From JAOAPY01 sp041492185 (GTDB lineage Bacteria; Acidobacteriota; Blastocatellia; Pyrinomonadales; Pyrinomonadaceae), in assembly GCA_041492185.1 (NCBI GenBank), contig JBGPWL010000009.1, positions 1-64,000 of the forward strand: 64,000 nucleotides of DNA, read 5' to 3'. The notes below the pieces were generated by a model that was not told the DNA's origin, made no database searches, and saw nothing but the letters and a program-made list of their open reading frames with translations. Of this stretch, positions 50,978-59,066 are shown piece by piece. Made by a program: the position numbers and the translations under genes. Numbering within the stretch: the stretch's first letter is position 1; each line of letters starts with the position of its first letter.

Positions 50978-51922
50978 TTATTTGAACGCCTCCGGATGCA
51001 GCGCGCGCGCCAACTCTTCCAGTCCGTCAACGAGTCGCGGGCCTGGACGTGACAAGTGATCGTCGTTAATTTTATGGACTCTATTATTGAGCGCCGCGGG
51101 AGAATTCCGGAGCGAAGCTGCAACTGTTGCGTTTGCTGATCCCATCGAGCCCCCGGTCGGCAAGATGATCGCTTCGGGTCGTGCGGCGAGCGCTGCTTCG
51201 TCGCTGTATAGAAAAAACGCCCCCGGCACGTCGGCCGTCACCGAAACGCCGCCTGCACGCCGTACCAGATCAGTCAAATATGCATCGCGGCCAATCGTAT
51301 ACAGCGGCTCTCCAGACACCTGATAAAAGACGCTGACTGGTTTGACTCGCTTAATCGCTGCTTCGACGAGATCGGCGCGCCGGCGCAAATCAGCGACTAC
51401 GGCCGCGGCCCGATCGTGCTGGCACAACAGGTCGCCAAGGGTGGTGATTGAATGAAAAACTTCCTCGAGGCTGTGCGGATCGGTGACATAAACGGAAATC
51501 TTTTGCTCGGCGAGCTGTTTTGTAAAAGCTTCCAGCTGTGACGCCGTCGAGACCATTACGATCTGCGGTTTGAGCGCGATTATCCGCTCGATGCTCGGAT
51601 GCATCGTGTCGCCAATTTTCGCAACGTGCTTCGCCTCCGGCGGATAATCGCAGTATTCAGTGTTACCGACGAGCTGTGCGCCGGCGCCGATTGCATAGAC
51701 GATTTCCGTTAGATTTGGGGCGAGCGAAACGATTCTGTCGATGTGCACGGGGACAGTGACCTGGCGGCCTGCGTCATCGGTAACTGTGCGCATCGAACCA
51801 ATGCCGGCCAGCGGAACTTTTGTATCGCGCTTCCAACAGGCGAAGTCGAAGACTAACGCGGCAGCCAGCAGCAGCGTTGTGAAGCAACGATATGATCGTG
51901 ATTTTGAAAAAGTGTATTTCAA
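50978..51922 (-). CDS. btuF: Cobalamin-binding periplasmic protein (BtuF-like)
   Basis: About 314 residues from a TTG at 51922. The frame extends to 52021, but that part reads through an intrinsic terminator and a riboswitch leader and would not be coding. The start gives KYTFSKSRSYRCFTTLLLAAALVFDFAC, a short lipoprotein signal with Cys near residue 29. The mature part is a helical-backbone binding protein: TDDAGRQVTVPVHIDRIVSLAPNLTEIVYAIGAG, LVGNTEYCDYPPEAKHVAKIGDTMHPSIERIIALKPQIVM. The C-terminal domain has DHLSRPGPRLVDGLEELARALHPE. ABC partners lie immediately downstream. Confidence 0.9.
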   Translation of the reverse strand: MKYTFSKSRSYRCFTTLLLAAALVFDFACWKRDTKVPLAGIGSMRTVTDDAGRQVTVPVHIDRIVSLAPNLTEIVYAIGAGAQLVGNTEYCDYPPEAKHVAKIGDTMHPSIERIIALKPQIVMVSTASQLEAFTKQLAEQKISVYVTDPHSLEEVFHSITTLGDLLCQHDRAAAVVADLRRRADLVEAAIKRVKPVSVFYQVSGEPLYTIGRDAYLTDLVRRAGGVSVTADVPGAFFLYSDEAALAARPEAIILPTGGSMGSANATVAASLRNSPAALNNRVHKINDDHLSRPGPRLVDGLEELARALHPEAFK

Positions 51923-51981
51923 TAAAAAGTCCCGCCGGCCTCCTGCTCTCTTTGCGAAAGGAACAGGCTGTCGGCGGGACT
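51921..51981 (-). terminator. Riboswitch-associated intrinsic terminator before btuF
   Basis: On the minus strand AGTCCCGCCG (51981-51972) pairs with CGGCGGGACT (51937-51928). Inside it there is more pairing (AGCCTG / CAGGAGGC). The 3' arm is followed directly by TTTTTATT, giving the form of an intrinsic terminator. It lies about 125 bases after the cobalamin aptamer and just before the likely TTG start of btuF, so it probably serves as the expression platform. Its 3' arm GGCGGGAC also lies where a Shine-Dalgarno sequence would be needed. Confidence 0.88.
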
Positions 51982-52037
51982 CGGATGATGCAAGAAGCTG
52001 AGACCCGTGCGGCCTGAACACCCTTGCGCGAGGCGTT

Positions 52038-52080
52038 CAAATCTCAAATCTCAGATCTCAAATCAGAGATCTCAGATATG
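52038..52080. repeat. AAATCTC / AGATCTC simple repeat in the riboswitch leader
   Basis: About six units of 7 bases (CAAATCT, CAGATCT and similar), with a short inverted AGAGATCT part, lie between the cobalamin aptamer and its terminator. The position inside a regulatory leader is notable. Related to the runs at 1422-1480 and 44757-44855. Confidence 0.75.
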
Positions 52081-52103
52081 AAGGAAAGGCTGCAAAAGCG
52101 TCC

Positions 52104-52228
52104 GTGGCAGGTCTCCTGGCTTATAGAGTTCGCCGAAAACTGGCGGCTCTCATCACAGTGGCGCGACCGCGCGGGCTTCTCACCCGCTTCCCTATTCTCC
52201 TCGCCCTTGCGAGGCACCCGGATGCTTC
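52104..52228 (-). promoter_or_regulatory. Cobalamin riboswitch before btuFCD
   Basis: Minus-strand sequence contains GCATCCGGGTGCCTCGCAAG, then AATAGGGAAGCGGGTGAGAA, GCGGTCGCGCCACTGTGATG, and the terminal AGCCAGGAGACCTGCC box at about 52120-52105. This is a nearly consensus cobalamin aptamer, with the full kissing-loop core. It controls the downstream btuF-btuC-btuD unit, probably through the terminator at 51921-51981. The promoter should lie to the right of 52228. Confidence 0.96.
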
Positions 52229-52397
52229 ATGATCCAAAGAACAATGAATTCGTCTGACTGCGCCGGACACTATCATGCACGCGCGCCACGTGTCAACGCA
52301 TGCTCGATGAATTGTCAGCGTGACTTTGCCGTCGCCTCAATCGTCAAGTAAGATTGGCAGGATTCACATAAACCAGTTGGAGTCTCGCGGAAAGCAA

Positions 52398-53465
52398 ATG
52401 ATCAAAACCGTCGAATGGACCGATGAAGGAATTCGCATGATCGATCAGCGCCTTTTGCCGGGCGAAGAGAAATACCTGATGCTCAGATCATGCGAAGAGG
52501 TGGCGGAAGCAATCAAGAAGATGGCGGTGCGCGGCGCGCCCGCGATTGGCGTGTCCGCGGCAATGGGACTGGCGCTTGGTGCAAGTCAGTCAGTCAGCAC
52601 CGCGGCGGCGGACCTTCAGTACGATTTCGATTACCTATGCGAGATGATGAGTCAGACCAGGCCGACAGCCGTCAACCTTTTCTGGGCCATCGAAAGAATG
52701 CGCGAGGCATTCAAGCGCGCCGCGAGTCGCACAGAGGATGTTAAGGAGATCAAGAAAGCGCTGGTCGACGAGTCGCGGCAGATCCTGAAGGAAGATCTTG
52801 ATGCGAATCGATCAATTGGCCGCTTTGGCGCCGAATTAATCCCTGACGGAGCGACGGTCTTGACGCACTGCAACGCGGGCGCTCTGGCAACCGCGGGCGA
52901 TTACGGCACCGCGCTCGGTGTGATTCGCGGGGCGCGCGACGCGGGCAAACGCGTCGCGGTTATTGCTGACGAGACGCGGCCGTTCCTGCAAGGCCTGCGT
53001 TTGACTGCCTGGGAGCTGGCCAAAGACAACATTCCCGTCACGGTAATTACCGATAACATGGCAGGACATGTGATGAAGGGCGGAAAGGTTGATGCAGTAG
53101 TGGTCGGCGCCGATCGCATTGCCGCCAATGGTGACGCGGCAAACAAGATTGGCACGTACATGGTCGCTGTGCTCGCTCGGCGGCACAACATTCCATTCTA
53201 CGTTGCCGCGCCAATCACGACGCTGGATTTATCTATTCCCTCGGGCGATCAAATCACTATCGAGGAACGCGACCCGCGAGAAGTAACACACATGCGCGAT
53301 CAGCAGCTTGGGCCTGACGGCGTTGCGGTTCACAATCCTGCCTTTGATGTAACACCAAACGACCTGATCACCGCGATCATTACCGATAAGGGTGTCGCTC
53401 GTCAGCCATATGTCGAGAGCTTGCGGCGGTTAGCGGAGGAGAAGAGTGTGAGTTCGAAGGCTTAG
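52398..53465 (+). CDS. mtnA: S-methyl-5-thioribose-1-phosphate isomerase
   Basis: Enzyme of the methionine salvage pathway, converting methylthioribose-1-phosphate to methylthioribulose-1-phosphate. 355 residues from the ATG at 52398 (GCGGAAAG just before). Motifs: MAVRGAPAIGVSAAMG, MSQTRPTAVNLFWAIERM, the catalytic Cys in LTHCNAGALATAGDYGTALGVI, DETRPFLQGLRLTAWEL, VVGADRIAANGDAANKIGTYMVAVLARRH (catalytic Asp), and the C-terminal NPAFDVTPNDLITAIITDKG. All key residues are present. Other salvage genes are not visible. Some members act also on ribose-1,5-bisphosphate, but the sequence cannot settle that. Confidence 0.95.
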   Translation: MIKTVEWTDEGIRMIDQRLLPGEEKYLMLRSCEEVAEAIKKMAVRGAPAIGVSAAMGLALGASQSVSTAAADLQYDFDYLCEMMSQTRPTAVNLFWAIERMREAFKRAASRTEDVKEIKKALVDESRQILKEDLDANRSIGRFGAELIPDGATVLTHCNAGALATAGDYGTALGVIRGARDAGKRVAVIADETRPFLQGLRLTAWELAKDNIPVTVITDNMAGHVMKGGKVDAVVVGADRIAANGDAANKIGTYMVAVLARRHNIPFYVAAPITTLDLSIPSGDQITIEERDPREVTHMRDQQLGPDGVAVHNPAFDVTPNDLITAIITDKGVARQPYVESLRRLAEEKSVSSKA

Positions 53466-53472
53466 GCAATTA

Positions 53473-53549
53473 GTCCGACAAACTTTATAGTTTGTCGTGA
53501 TCTTCGCAGCAGGCTTTTCTCGTTAGCAGACGACAAACTGAAGTCGGAC
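53473..53549. repeat. Nested inverted repeat GTCCGACAAACT...
   Basis: A perfect hairpin, CGACAAACT-TTAT-AGTTTGTCG (53476-53497), is followed by a second CGACAAACT and by GTCGGAC at 53543-53549, which pairs with GTCCGAC at 53473-53479. The segment therefore has two alternative folds. It lies between the convergent mtnA and epimerase genes and may terminate both. A single-copy family in this window. Confidence 0.8.
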
Positions 53550-53561
53550 ATTTTCAGCGTG

Positions 53562-54521
53562 TCACTGTTTCGCGAAGCGGCTCTGCTTCCACCAGTCGAT
53601 CGTCAGTTGCAATCCTTCGCGCAAACCGACGCGCGGCTCAAAGCCCAGCAACTCGCGCGCGCTCGTGATATCTGCCAGACTGTGTCGGACGTCGCCGCTT
53701 CGCGCGGCCTGATAATCAGCGCCTACCTCGCTCTTCCCAGTCAGGCTCTTTAACTCATCGAGGAGTTGATTAAGAGTGATTCGCTCGCCGTTGGCAATGT
53801 TGATGACGCGACCTATCCCCCGTGTAGTTTCCGCCGCGCGAAGATTCGCCTCAACGACGTTGTCGATGTAGGTGAAGTCACGCGACTGTTCGCCGTCGCC
53901 GTAAATGACCGGACGTTCGCCGCTCAGTAGCGCGCTGATGAAGCGAGAAATCACACCCGAATACTGCGAACTGGGATCCTGACGCGGACCAAAAACATTG
54001 AAGTAGCGAAGCGAAACAGTTTCCAAGCCGTAAACTCGCGTGAATACCTGACAGTAATATTCGCCAAACAATTTCGCCGCAGCATAAGGCGAAAGCGGTT
54101 CGGGCAACATGTCTTCCTTTTTCGGCAGGGTCGGCTGATCTCCATAGGCGGAACTCGACGCGGCATAAACAATCCGGCGCACCTGCTGCTCGCGCGCCGT
54201 TGCCAGCAACGTGAAGGTGGCGTCAACGCAAGCGGTGTGCGTCTCTCGCGGATTCTCCACCGATCGAGGCACGGACGGAAGGGCTGCTTCGTGAAAAACC
54301 AACTCGACGTCTTCAAGGGCGCCCGACATGGCACTTTGATCTGCCATGCTCGCGTGAATAAAGTCGAAGTCCCCGCGAATGTCCTCGAGGTTCTCACGAT
54401 GGCCAGTCGAGAGATCATCAATCACGCGCACGCGCGCACCGCTGGCTGCCAGCGCTGCTGCGATGTGCGAGCCGATGAAGCCCGCGCCGCCAGTAACCAA
54501 AACTATTCCAGAAAGAGCCAT
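53562..54521 (-). CDS. NAD-dependent nucleotide-sugar epimerase
   Basis: A 319-residue extended SDR of the UDP-glucose 4-epimerase (GalE/WbpP-like) group, from the ATG at 54521. NAD loop VLVTGGAGFIGSHIAAAL, then VIDDLSTGHRENL, HEAALPSVPRSVENP, the catalytic Thr/Ser region YAASSSAYGD, YAAAKLFGEYY (Tyr-x3-Lys), and LRYFNVFGPRQDPSSQYSGVIS. The SVPRSVENP segment and length suggest UDP-GlcNAc or UDP-glucuronate as substrate rather than galactose, which is an inference. The gene for UDP-glucose dehydrogenase lies 13 bases upstream and is surely co-transcribed: that enzyme would supply UDP-glucuronate. Confidence 0.93.
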   Translation of the reverse strand: MALSGIVLVTGGAGFIGSHIAAALAASGARVRVIDDLSTGHRENLEDIRGDFDFIHASMADQSAMSGALEDVELVFHEAALPSVPRSVENPRETHTACVDATFTLLATAREQQVRRIVYAASSSAYGDQPTLPKKEDMLPEPLSPYAAAKLFGEYYCQVFTRVYGLETVSLRYFNVFGPRQDPSSQYSGVISRFISALLSGERPVIYGDGEQSRDFTYIDNVVEANLRAAETTRGIGRVINIANGERITLNQLLDELKSLTGKSEVGADYQAARSGDVRHSLADITSARELLGFEPRVGLREGLQLTIDWWKQSRFAKQ

Positions 54522-54534
54522 ACCAAAAAAGTCG

Positions 54535-55833
54535 TCACCGGCCGACGCCAACATACTCGAAACCCAGCTCGCGCATATCGCTCGGATCGCAAATATTTCG
54601 CAGGTCCGCAATCTTCGCGCTGCTCATAAGATCACGAATACGTCCCATATCAAGCGCGCGAAACTGGTTCCACTCAGTTACAATTACGAGCGCATCAGCA
54701 CCGGCTACCGCTGCATATTCATCTTCAGCGAAGTCGACGTCGGGCAGTATCTTCCGGGCCTCCGTCATTGCGGCTGGATCGTAGGCGCGAACGCGCGCGC
54801 CTTGCGCGAGCAGGCCGTGAATAATGTCAACCGCCGGCGCTTCGCGCATGTCGTCTGTCTCCGGCTTGAAAGCAAGGCCCAGCACTGCAATCGTCTTGTC
54901 TTTGAGGTCGCCGACAAGCTTTTCAATCTTCGGCAACATCGCGCGACGCTGGCGACGGTTCACTTCGATTACCGCGTCAACGATCAGTGAATCGCATTCA
55001 AACTGCCGCGCCACTGACGAGAGCGCCTGCGTGTCCTTAGGGAAACAGGACCCGCCAAAACCCGGACCCGGATGCAAAAACTTCTTGCCGATCCGGCGAT
55101 CCATTCCCATCGCTCGGGCCACGTCATGCACATCACAACCGATCTTTTCGCACATGTTCGCGATCTCGTTGATGAATGAAATCTTCGTGGCCAAAAAAGC
55201 ATTCGCTGCGTATTTGGTCAGTTCGGCTGCTTCCAGCGAAGTAGTCACGAACGGGGCCTCGATCAGATAGAGCGGACGATAAAGATCGCGCATGATCGCG
55301 ATCGCTTCTTCGTCGCGGCTGCCAATCACAACCCGATCGGGCCGCATGAAATCGTTTATCGCCGCGCCTTCGCGCAGAAATTCCGGATTCGAAACAACGC
55401 CGAAATTCGTTCGCGTCTTTTGGCGCTGACGGACTAAGTCTCGAATTCGTTCTCCGGTTCCGATGGGCACGGTAGACTTGGTTACGATCACCTTGTAGCC
55501 ATTCATGTGCTCCGCAACGGAGCCGGCGGCAGCCTCGACGAAGCTTAGATCGGGCGAACCATCTTCCCTGGGCGGAGTTCCGACTGCCAGAAAAATTACC
55601 AGAGCTTGCTCGACCGCCTGCTTGATATCGGTGATAAACCTCAGCCGCCCTGCGTGAACATTCTTCGCCACCATTTGTTCGAGGCCTGGCTCATAAATCG
55701 GCATTATTCCCGCCGCCAGCCGCTCGATCTTTCCGGCGTCAACGTCCACGCAAGTCGTATCTACGCCAAACTCGGCGAAACAGGCGCCGGTGACTAAGCC
55801 AACGTAGCCGGTGCCGATTACGGCAATGTGCAT
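54535..55833 (-). CDS. ugd: UDP-glucose 6-dehydrogenase
   Basis: Oxidises UDP-glucose to UDP-glucuronate with two NAD+. 432 residues, normal length. MHIAVIGTGYVGLVTGACFAEFG is the NAD-binding start; FLAVGTPPREDGSPDLSFVEAA, VTKSTVPIGTG, NPEFLREGAAINDFMRPDRVVIG, AELTKYAANAFLATKISFINEIANMCEKIG, and the catalytic Cys in FGGSCFPKDTQAL are all intact. The C-terminal domain has LGLAFKPETDDMREAPAVDIIHGLLAQGARVRAYDP. It is the first gene of a two-gene unit with the epimerase and likely supplies sugars for a surface polysaccharide. Confidence 0.97.
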   Translation of the reverse strand: MHIAVIGTGYVGLVTGACFAEFGVDTTCVDVDAGKIERLAAGIMPIYEPGLEQMVAKNVHAGRLRFITDIKQAVEQALVIFLAVGTPPREDGSPDLSFVEAAAGSVAEHMNGYKVIVTKSTVPIGTGERIRDLVRQRQKTRTNFGVVSNPEFLREGAAINDFMRPDRVVIGSRDEEAIAIMRDLYRPLYLIEAPFVTTSLEAAELTKYAANAFLATKISFINEIANMCEKIGCDVHDVARAMGMDRRIGKKFLHPGPGFGGSCFPKDTQALSSVARQFECDSLIVDAVIEVNRRQRRAMLPKIEKLVGDLKDKTIAVLGLAFKPETDDMREAPAVDIIHGLLAQGARVRAYDPAAMTEARKILPDVDFAEDEYAAVAGADALVIVTEWNQFRALDMGRIRDLMSSAKIADLRNICDPSDMRELGFEYVGVGR

Positions 55834-56007
55834 TTGAAAGCGACCTTTGGAAAAGGATTAGGAAAAGCCTGGCTGGTTGAATACAAAACTTTGCGGGCCA
55901 AGCACGACCCAGAGTCGCGTGACCCGCAAGTTACATCCACATGACCGCGCGCTATGAATTCGCGGCGCAGTGTTTTTTTCGGAACGTGTCAAGCTAACTT
56001 CGACAGC

Positions 56008-56703
56008 CTATTTAGTAGGGCTGACGACGATCACTGTTCCGCCGAAGTTCAGATCATTGTTATGTCTCGTAGCGTAAATGATCGCGGCAACCGCACCACC
56101 AGTAGCCAACAACAACGCTGCGAGCGCGCCACCACTGAGCTTGTGGTCGTCGTCGTCACCCTTCTTAGCTTGTGGCGTACCGGCAACTGCACTCTCACCT
56201 GCGGCTATCTGCTTGACCGCGCCGTTCGACTGGTGCAACTCAGCAAGGCCAGACTCTGTCGTAACCGAAGTATTGCCCTTCTCAACGTTCACGCTAAACG
56301 AGGTGGCCTTGGTTCCATCAACCACCACGAAACCATCCCTTGTCGTGAGATTGACGCGAACACCTGCTGGTGTCGAAATGCGTGCTCGACCAGAATCCAA
56401 CAGTCCCATTATGCTGTTGTCCGTAAAGCTGAGCTTCAGACTGCTGTTGGCCGAAAGTTCGACTCGACCAAGCTTGCTCAGACTCACGGTAGCGCTGCTG
56501 TCCTTCGCGGTGACGATAACGCTGTCCGAGAAGATTGTTCCGCCGGAAATAACCTTCTGGCCGTCGACCGTAACCTCGCCCGCTATCGATAGAGCTCCTG
56601 AGCGCGCTCCCGGCGTCGCCAATGCGATCATCGAGTAGACAGTCAGGACGGCCGCCGCTGCACACAGCGCGATGAACTTGCGGCTCCAAGTTTTGTTAGT
56701 CAT
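56008..56703 (-). CDS. FecR-domain exported protein
   Basis: A 231-residue protein with a signal peptide (IALCAAAAVLTVYSMIALA), then a FecR-like beta domain (about residues 50-160): GEVTVDGQKVISGGTIFSDSVIVTAKDSSATVSLSKLGRVELSANSSLKLSFTDNSIMGLLDSGRARISTPAGVRVNLTTRDG. A Gly/Ala-rich hydrophobic segment (LSGGALAALLLATGGAVAAIIYA) lies near the C-terminus and could anchor it. There is no cytoplasmic sigma-binding part, unlike true FecR, so it is a stand-alone FecR-type envelope protein, as often found near exopolysaccharide genes. GGGAGGAAGGG precedes the ATG closely. Confidence 0.85.
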   Translation of the reverse strand: MTNKTWSRKFIALCAAAAVLTVYSMIALATPGARSGALSIAGEVTVDGQKVISGGTIFSDSVIVTAKDSSATVSLSKLGRVELSANSSLKLSFTDNSIMGLLDSGRARISTPAGVRVNLTTRDGFVVVDGTKATSFSVNVEKGNTSVTTESGLAELHQSNGAVKQIAAGESAVAGTPQAKKGDDDDHKLSGGALAALLLATGGAVAAIIYATRHNNDLNFGGTVIVVSPTK

Positions 56704-57095
56704 TAACCCTTCCTCCCGTTTTGTGAAACAAATCCAATTGCGTACCGCGACGGCTGAATATTCGCGGGAGACAAATTCCTCTTTCTGTTTCCCGTCTCAG
56801 CTCCCTGTGCGAAACGCCCAAAAGGTACAATGGCGAGCCACAAAGGCTGTAACACTTCGCTTTTTACACGAAACACTAGCCCTGTGTCAACAATCATTTA
56901 GCCTGACTTTTACACAAAACTGTGCTTTTTTCAGACCAGCCGCGAGAGGATACCACGCGAGGCACTGATAGTCTAGGAGTTTCTTGGTAAGTAATCGTAT
57001 GGATCGCGGCCCAACGGCGCCCTCTAGTCTTTCTTCGAAGAACAATAAACCGACTGAGGCGAGTCTCTTAGATTCACGCGCTTACTTGCGCGTCA
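56704..57095. other. Intergenic region with a possible promoter for the FecR-domain gene
   Basis: No credible gene is visible. The left part carries the leftward promoter listed separately. The rest, up to the end of the 57.1-57.7 kb gene, holds a few TTTTACAC / GTGTAAAA motifs (56860s and 56910s) but no strong repeat, terminator or RNA gene that I can recognise. Confidence 0.5.
56861..56890 (-). promoter_or_regulatory. Candidate promoter with consensus -35
   Basis: On the minus strand TTGACA (56890-56885) is followed after 18 bases by TAAAAA (56866-56861). The -35 is perfect and the -10 is moderate (four of six). Transcription would start near 56853 and leave a leader of about 150 bases before the FecR-domain gene. 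Confidence 0.45.
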
Positions 57096-57665
57096 TCAAG
57101 GATTTACGACCCGCCGAGGTCGAGTAATCAGCTCAACGCGCTTTGAACCAGCCACACCGGCCGGCGAGTTAGTCTGGTTGGTTGCGTGGCTTCGCGGCTT
57201 GAGCTCCGCCTGTTCATATGGGTCAAGACGCACAAATACATAAAAGGTCTCGCCCGAACGTACCGAACCCAGGAACTTGAATTTTTCGTTTAGCACTTGA
57301 CCCGGGCGAAGACGCTCCGGCTTGGGTGGGCGATCAAACAAAGTCCCCATTTCGTCGCGCGCGACTGCTTCCAGTTCCGGTAGATAGTCGTTGCGGGTCT
57401 CGCGTGCGAGCCGAATGGCGATCTCTCTCAGTGCGCGAATCCGATTGGTGTTGCGAACATAGTACGATCTGCTGATCTCGCGACGACTCACGCGATCATC
57501 AACAACCTCTTGTTCGTTTCGTAGATATCCAAGATAGGCGCGAACGACCGGTCCAAACTCCTCGTCCCCGTCAGTCTGTCGCCTCTGTGCGCCAGCCGTC
57601 AACGCCCAGCCAAACACTATTGGAACAAGCAAAAATAACTTGAGTGTGGCACCGGAACTTCGCAT
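57096..57665 (-). CDS. Exported protein of unknown function
   Basis: A 189-residue protein with a signal peptide (LFLLVPIVFGWALTAGAQ). The mature protein is helical at first (EEFGPVVRAYLGYLRNEQEVVDDRVSRREISRSYYVRNTNRIRALREIAIRLARETRNDYLPELEAVARDEMGTLFDR) and ends with a beta segment (KFKFLGSVRSGETFYVFVRLDPYEQAEL). I do not recognise the family. It is divergent from coaBC and convergent with nothing else nearby. Its own promoter must lie in the 134 bases before coaBC. Confidence 0.7.
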   Translation of the reverse strand: MRSSGATLKLFLLVPIVFGWALTAGAQRRQTDGDEEFGPVVRAYLGYLRNEQEVVDDRVSRREISRSYYVRNTNRIRALREIAIRLARETRNDYLPELEAVARDEMGTLFDRPPKPERLRPGQVLNEKFKFLGSVRSGETFYVFVRLDPYEQAELKPRSHATNQTNSPAGVAGSKRVELITRPRRVVNP

Positions 57666-57799
57666 ATGGTGATCGATCGGACTTCCTGGACCTCCTTGTG
57701 GAAGATTATATCAGTATCGCGCCGGTCGCATTGCGCGCCTGTTTCACCAATGTTACATTGATCTTCCGATCTAGTATAAGGGCGGGCGCTATTGAACTC

Positions 57800-59053
57800 A
57801 TGGCAGAGCCGACTTCAAAAACTGAGCTCTCAGGAAAGCAAGTTGCGCTGGGGATCACGGGCGGCATCGCCGCTTACAAGGCCGCTGAAATCCTGCGCGG
57901 ATTGCAGCGAGCGGGCTGCACTGTGCGCGTGGCGATGACAAAGCGGGCCTGCGAGTTTATCCAGCCCCTTACGTTTCGCGCCTTATCAGGCTCGCATGTG
58001 ATCGTTGACGACTACGCACCGGACAATCCTGATCCGATCGCGCACATCACTTTCTCGCAGACAGTCGACTTGCTGGTGATTGCGCCGGCCACAGCGAACA
58101 TCATCGCCAAGTTTGCCAACGGCATAGCCGACGACTTCTTGACTTCGACCTATTTGGCGTCAACCGCACCCGTCCTGATCGCGCCGGCGATGAACACCAG
58201 CATGTGGAATCATCCCGCCACGCAACGCAATTTGGATCGGTTGCGTTCCGACGGGGTCACCATTGTGGAACCGGACGAAGGCGAAATGGCGTGCGGCACC
58301 ATTGGCCCGGGGCGGTTAAGCGAACCAGAGGTAGTTGTCGCTGCGGCGCTTGATCTTCTGCGAGCCTCAGCAAGAGGCACTCGCCGCGATTTAGCTGGCG
58401 AGCACATCTTGATCACTGCGGGAGCCACGCGAGAAGAGATCGATCCCGTTCGCTTCATCTCGAATCGCTCTTCCGGCCGGATGGGGTTTGCGATTGCCGA
58501 GGCGGCGCATAGTCGTGGCGCAAAGGTGACCGTAGTTGCGGGTATCACGACCGTCGGTCCGCCTGCCAATCTGAATCTGGTGCGCGTTCAATCGGCGGAA
58601 GAAATGCGCAAGGCAGTGATGAAGGAGATCGATGGAGCTACGGTCTTCATCGGGGCCGCCGCTGTAGCCGACTATCGTCCGGCCAGTCGCGCGGAAAACA
58701 AAATGAAGAAGTCAGATTCCAGCACGACGCTGACGCTGGAGCGGACCAGCGATATACTCAGCGAAGTTGCAAGCGCGCGGCAAAACGGGCTCCTGGCAAT
58801 CGGATTCGCAGCCGAAACTGAAAACGTTATTGAGAACGCAATACAGAAACTGCGAAACAAGAATCTCGATGCGATTGTGGCCAATGACGTCAGCAACGGC
58901 GCCGGTTTCGATACTCTGACGAATAGAATCGCAATCATCACGCATGATCGGCAGGACGCACTCGAACTGCCGCTAATGTCCAAACTCGACGCCGCACATC
59001 GCATCCTGGATGAGGTTGTTCGGCTGCGGGGCGCAAACAAAAAGATCCGATAG
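57800..59053 (+). CDS. coaBC: Bifunctional CoaBC (Dfp) of coenzyme A synthesis
   Basis: Joins Cys to 4'-phosphopantothenate (CoaB) and decarboxylates the product (CoaC). 417 residues from the ATG at 57800; the frame is open upstream through a divergent promoter region and is not used there. CoaC part: ALGITGGIAAYKAAEILRGL, the conserved His region ISDDYAPD-like VDDYAPDNPDPIAHITFS, ATANIIAKFANGIADDFL, and PAMNTSMWNHPATQRN (PxMNxxMW). The CoaB part begins ITAGATREEIDPVRFISNRSSGRMGFAIAEAA and includes GFAAETEN and KNLDAIVANDVS. Complete and intact. It is followed after 13 bases by the uracil-DNA glycosylase gene. Confidence 0.97.
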   Translation: MAEPTSKTELSGKQVALGITGGIAAYKAAEILRGLQRAGCTVRVAMTKRACEFIQPLTFRALSGSHVIVDDYAPDNPDPIAHITFSQTVDLLVIAPATANIIAKFANGIADDFLTSTYLASTAPVLIAPAMNTSMWNHPATQRNLDRLRSDGVTIVEPDEGEMACGTIGPGRLSEPEVVVAAALDLLRASARGTRRDLAGEHILITAGATREEIDPVRFISNRSSGRMGFAIAEAAHSRGAKVTVVAGITTVGPPANLNLVRVQSAEEMRKAVMKEIDGATVFIGAAAVADYRPASRAENKMKKSDSSTTLTLERTSDILSEVASARQNGLLAIGFAAETENVIENAIQKLRNKNLDAIVANDVSNGAGFDTLTNRIAIITHDRQDALELPLMSKLDAAHRILDEVVRLRGANKKIR

Positions 59054-59066
59054 TTGTTGAGTTTTC

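Noticed and set aside
57644..57799. N-terminal extension of CoaBC.
   Set aside because: It crosses the divergent promoter region; the conserved Dfp sequence begins just after the ATG at 57800.
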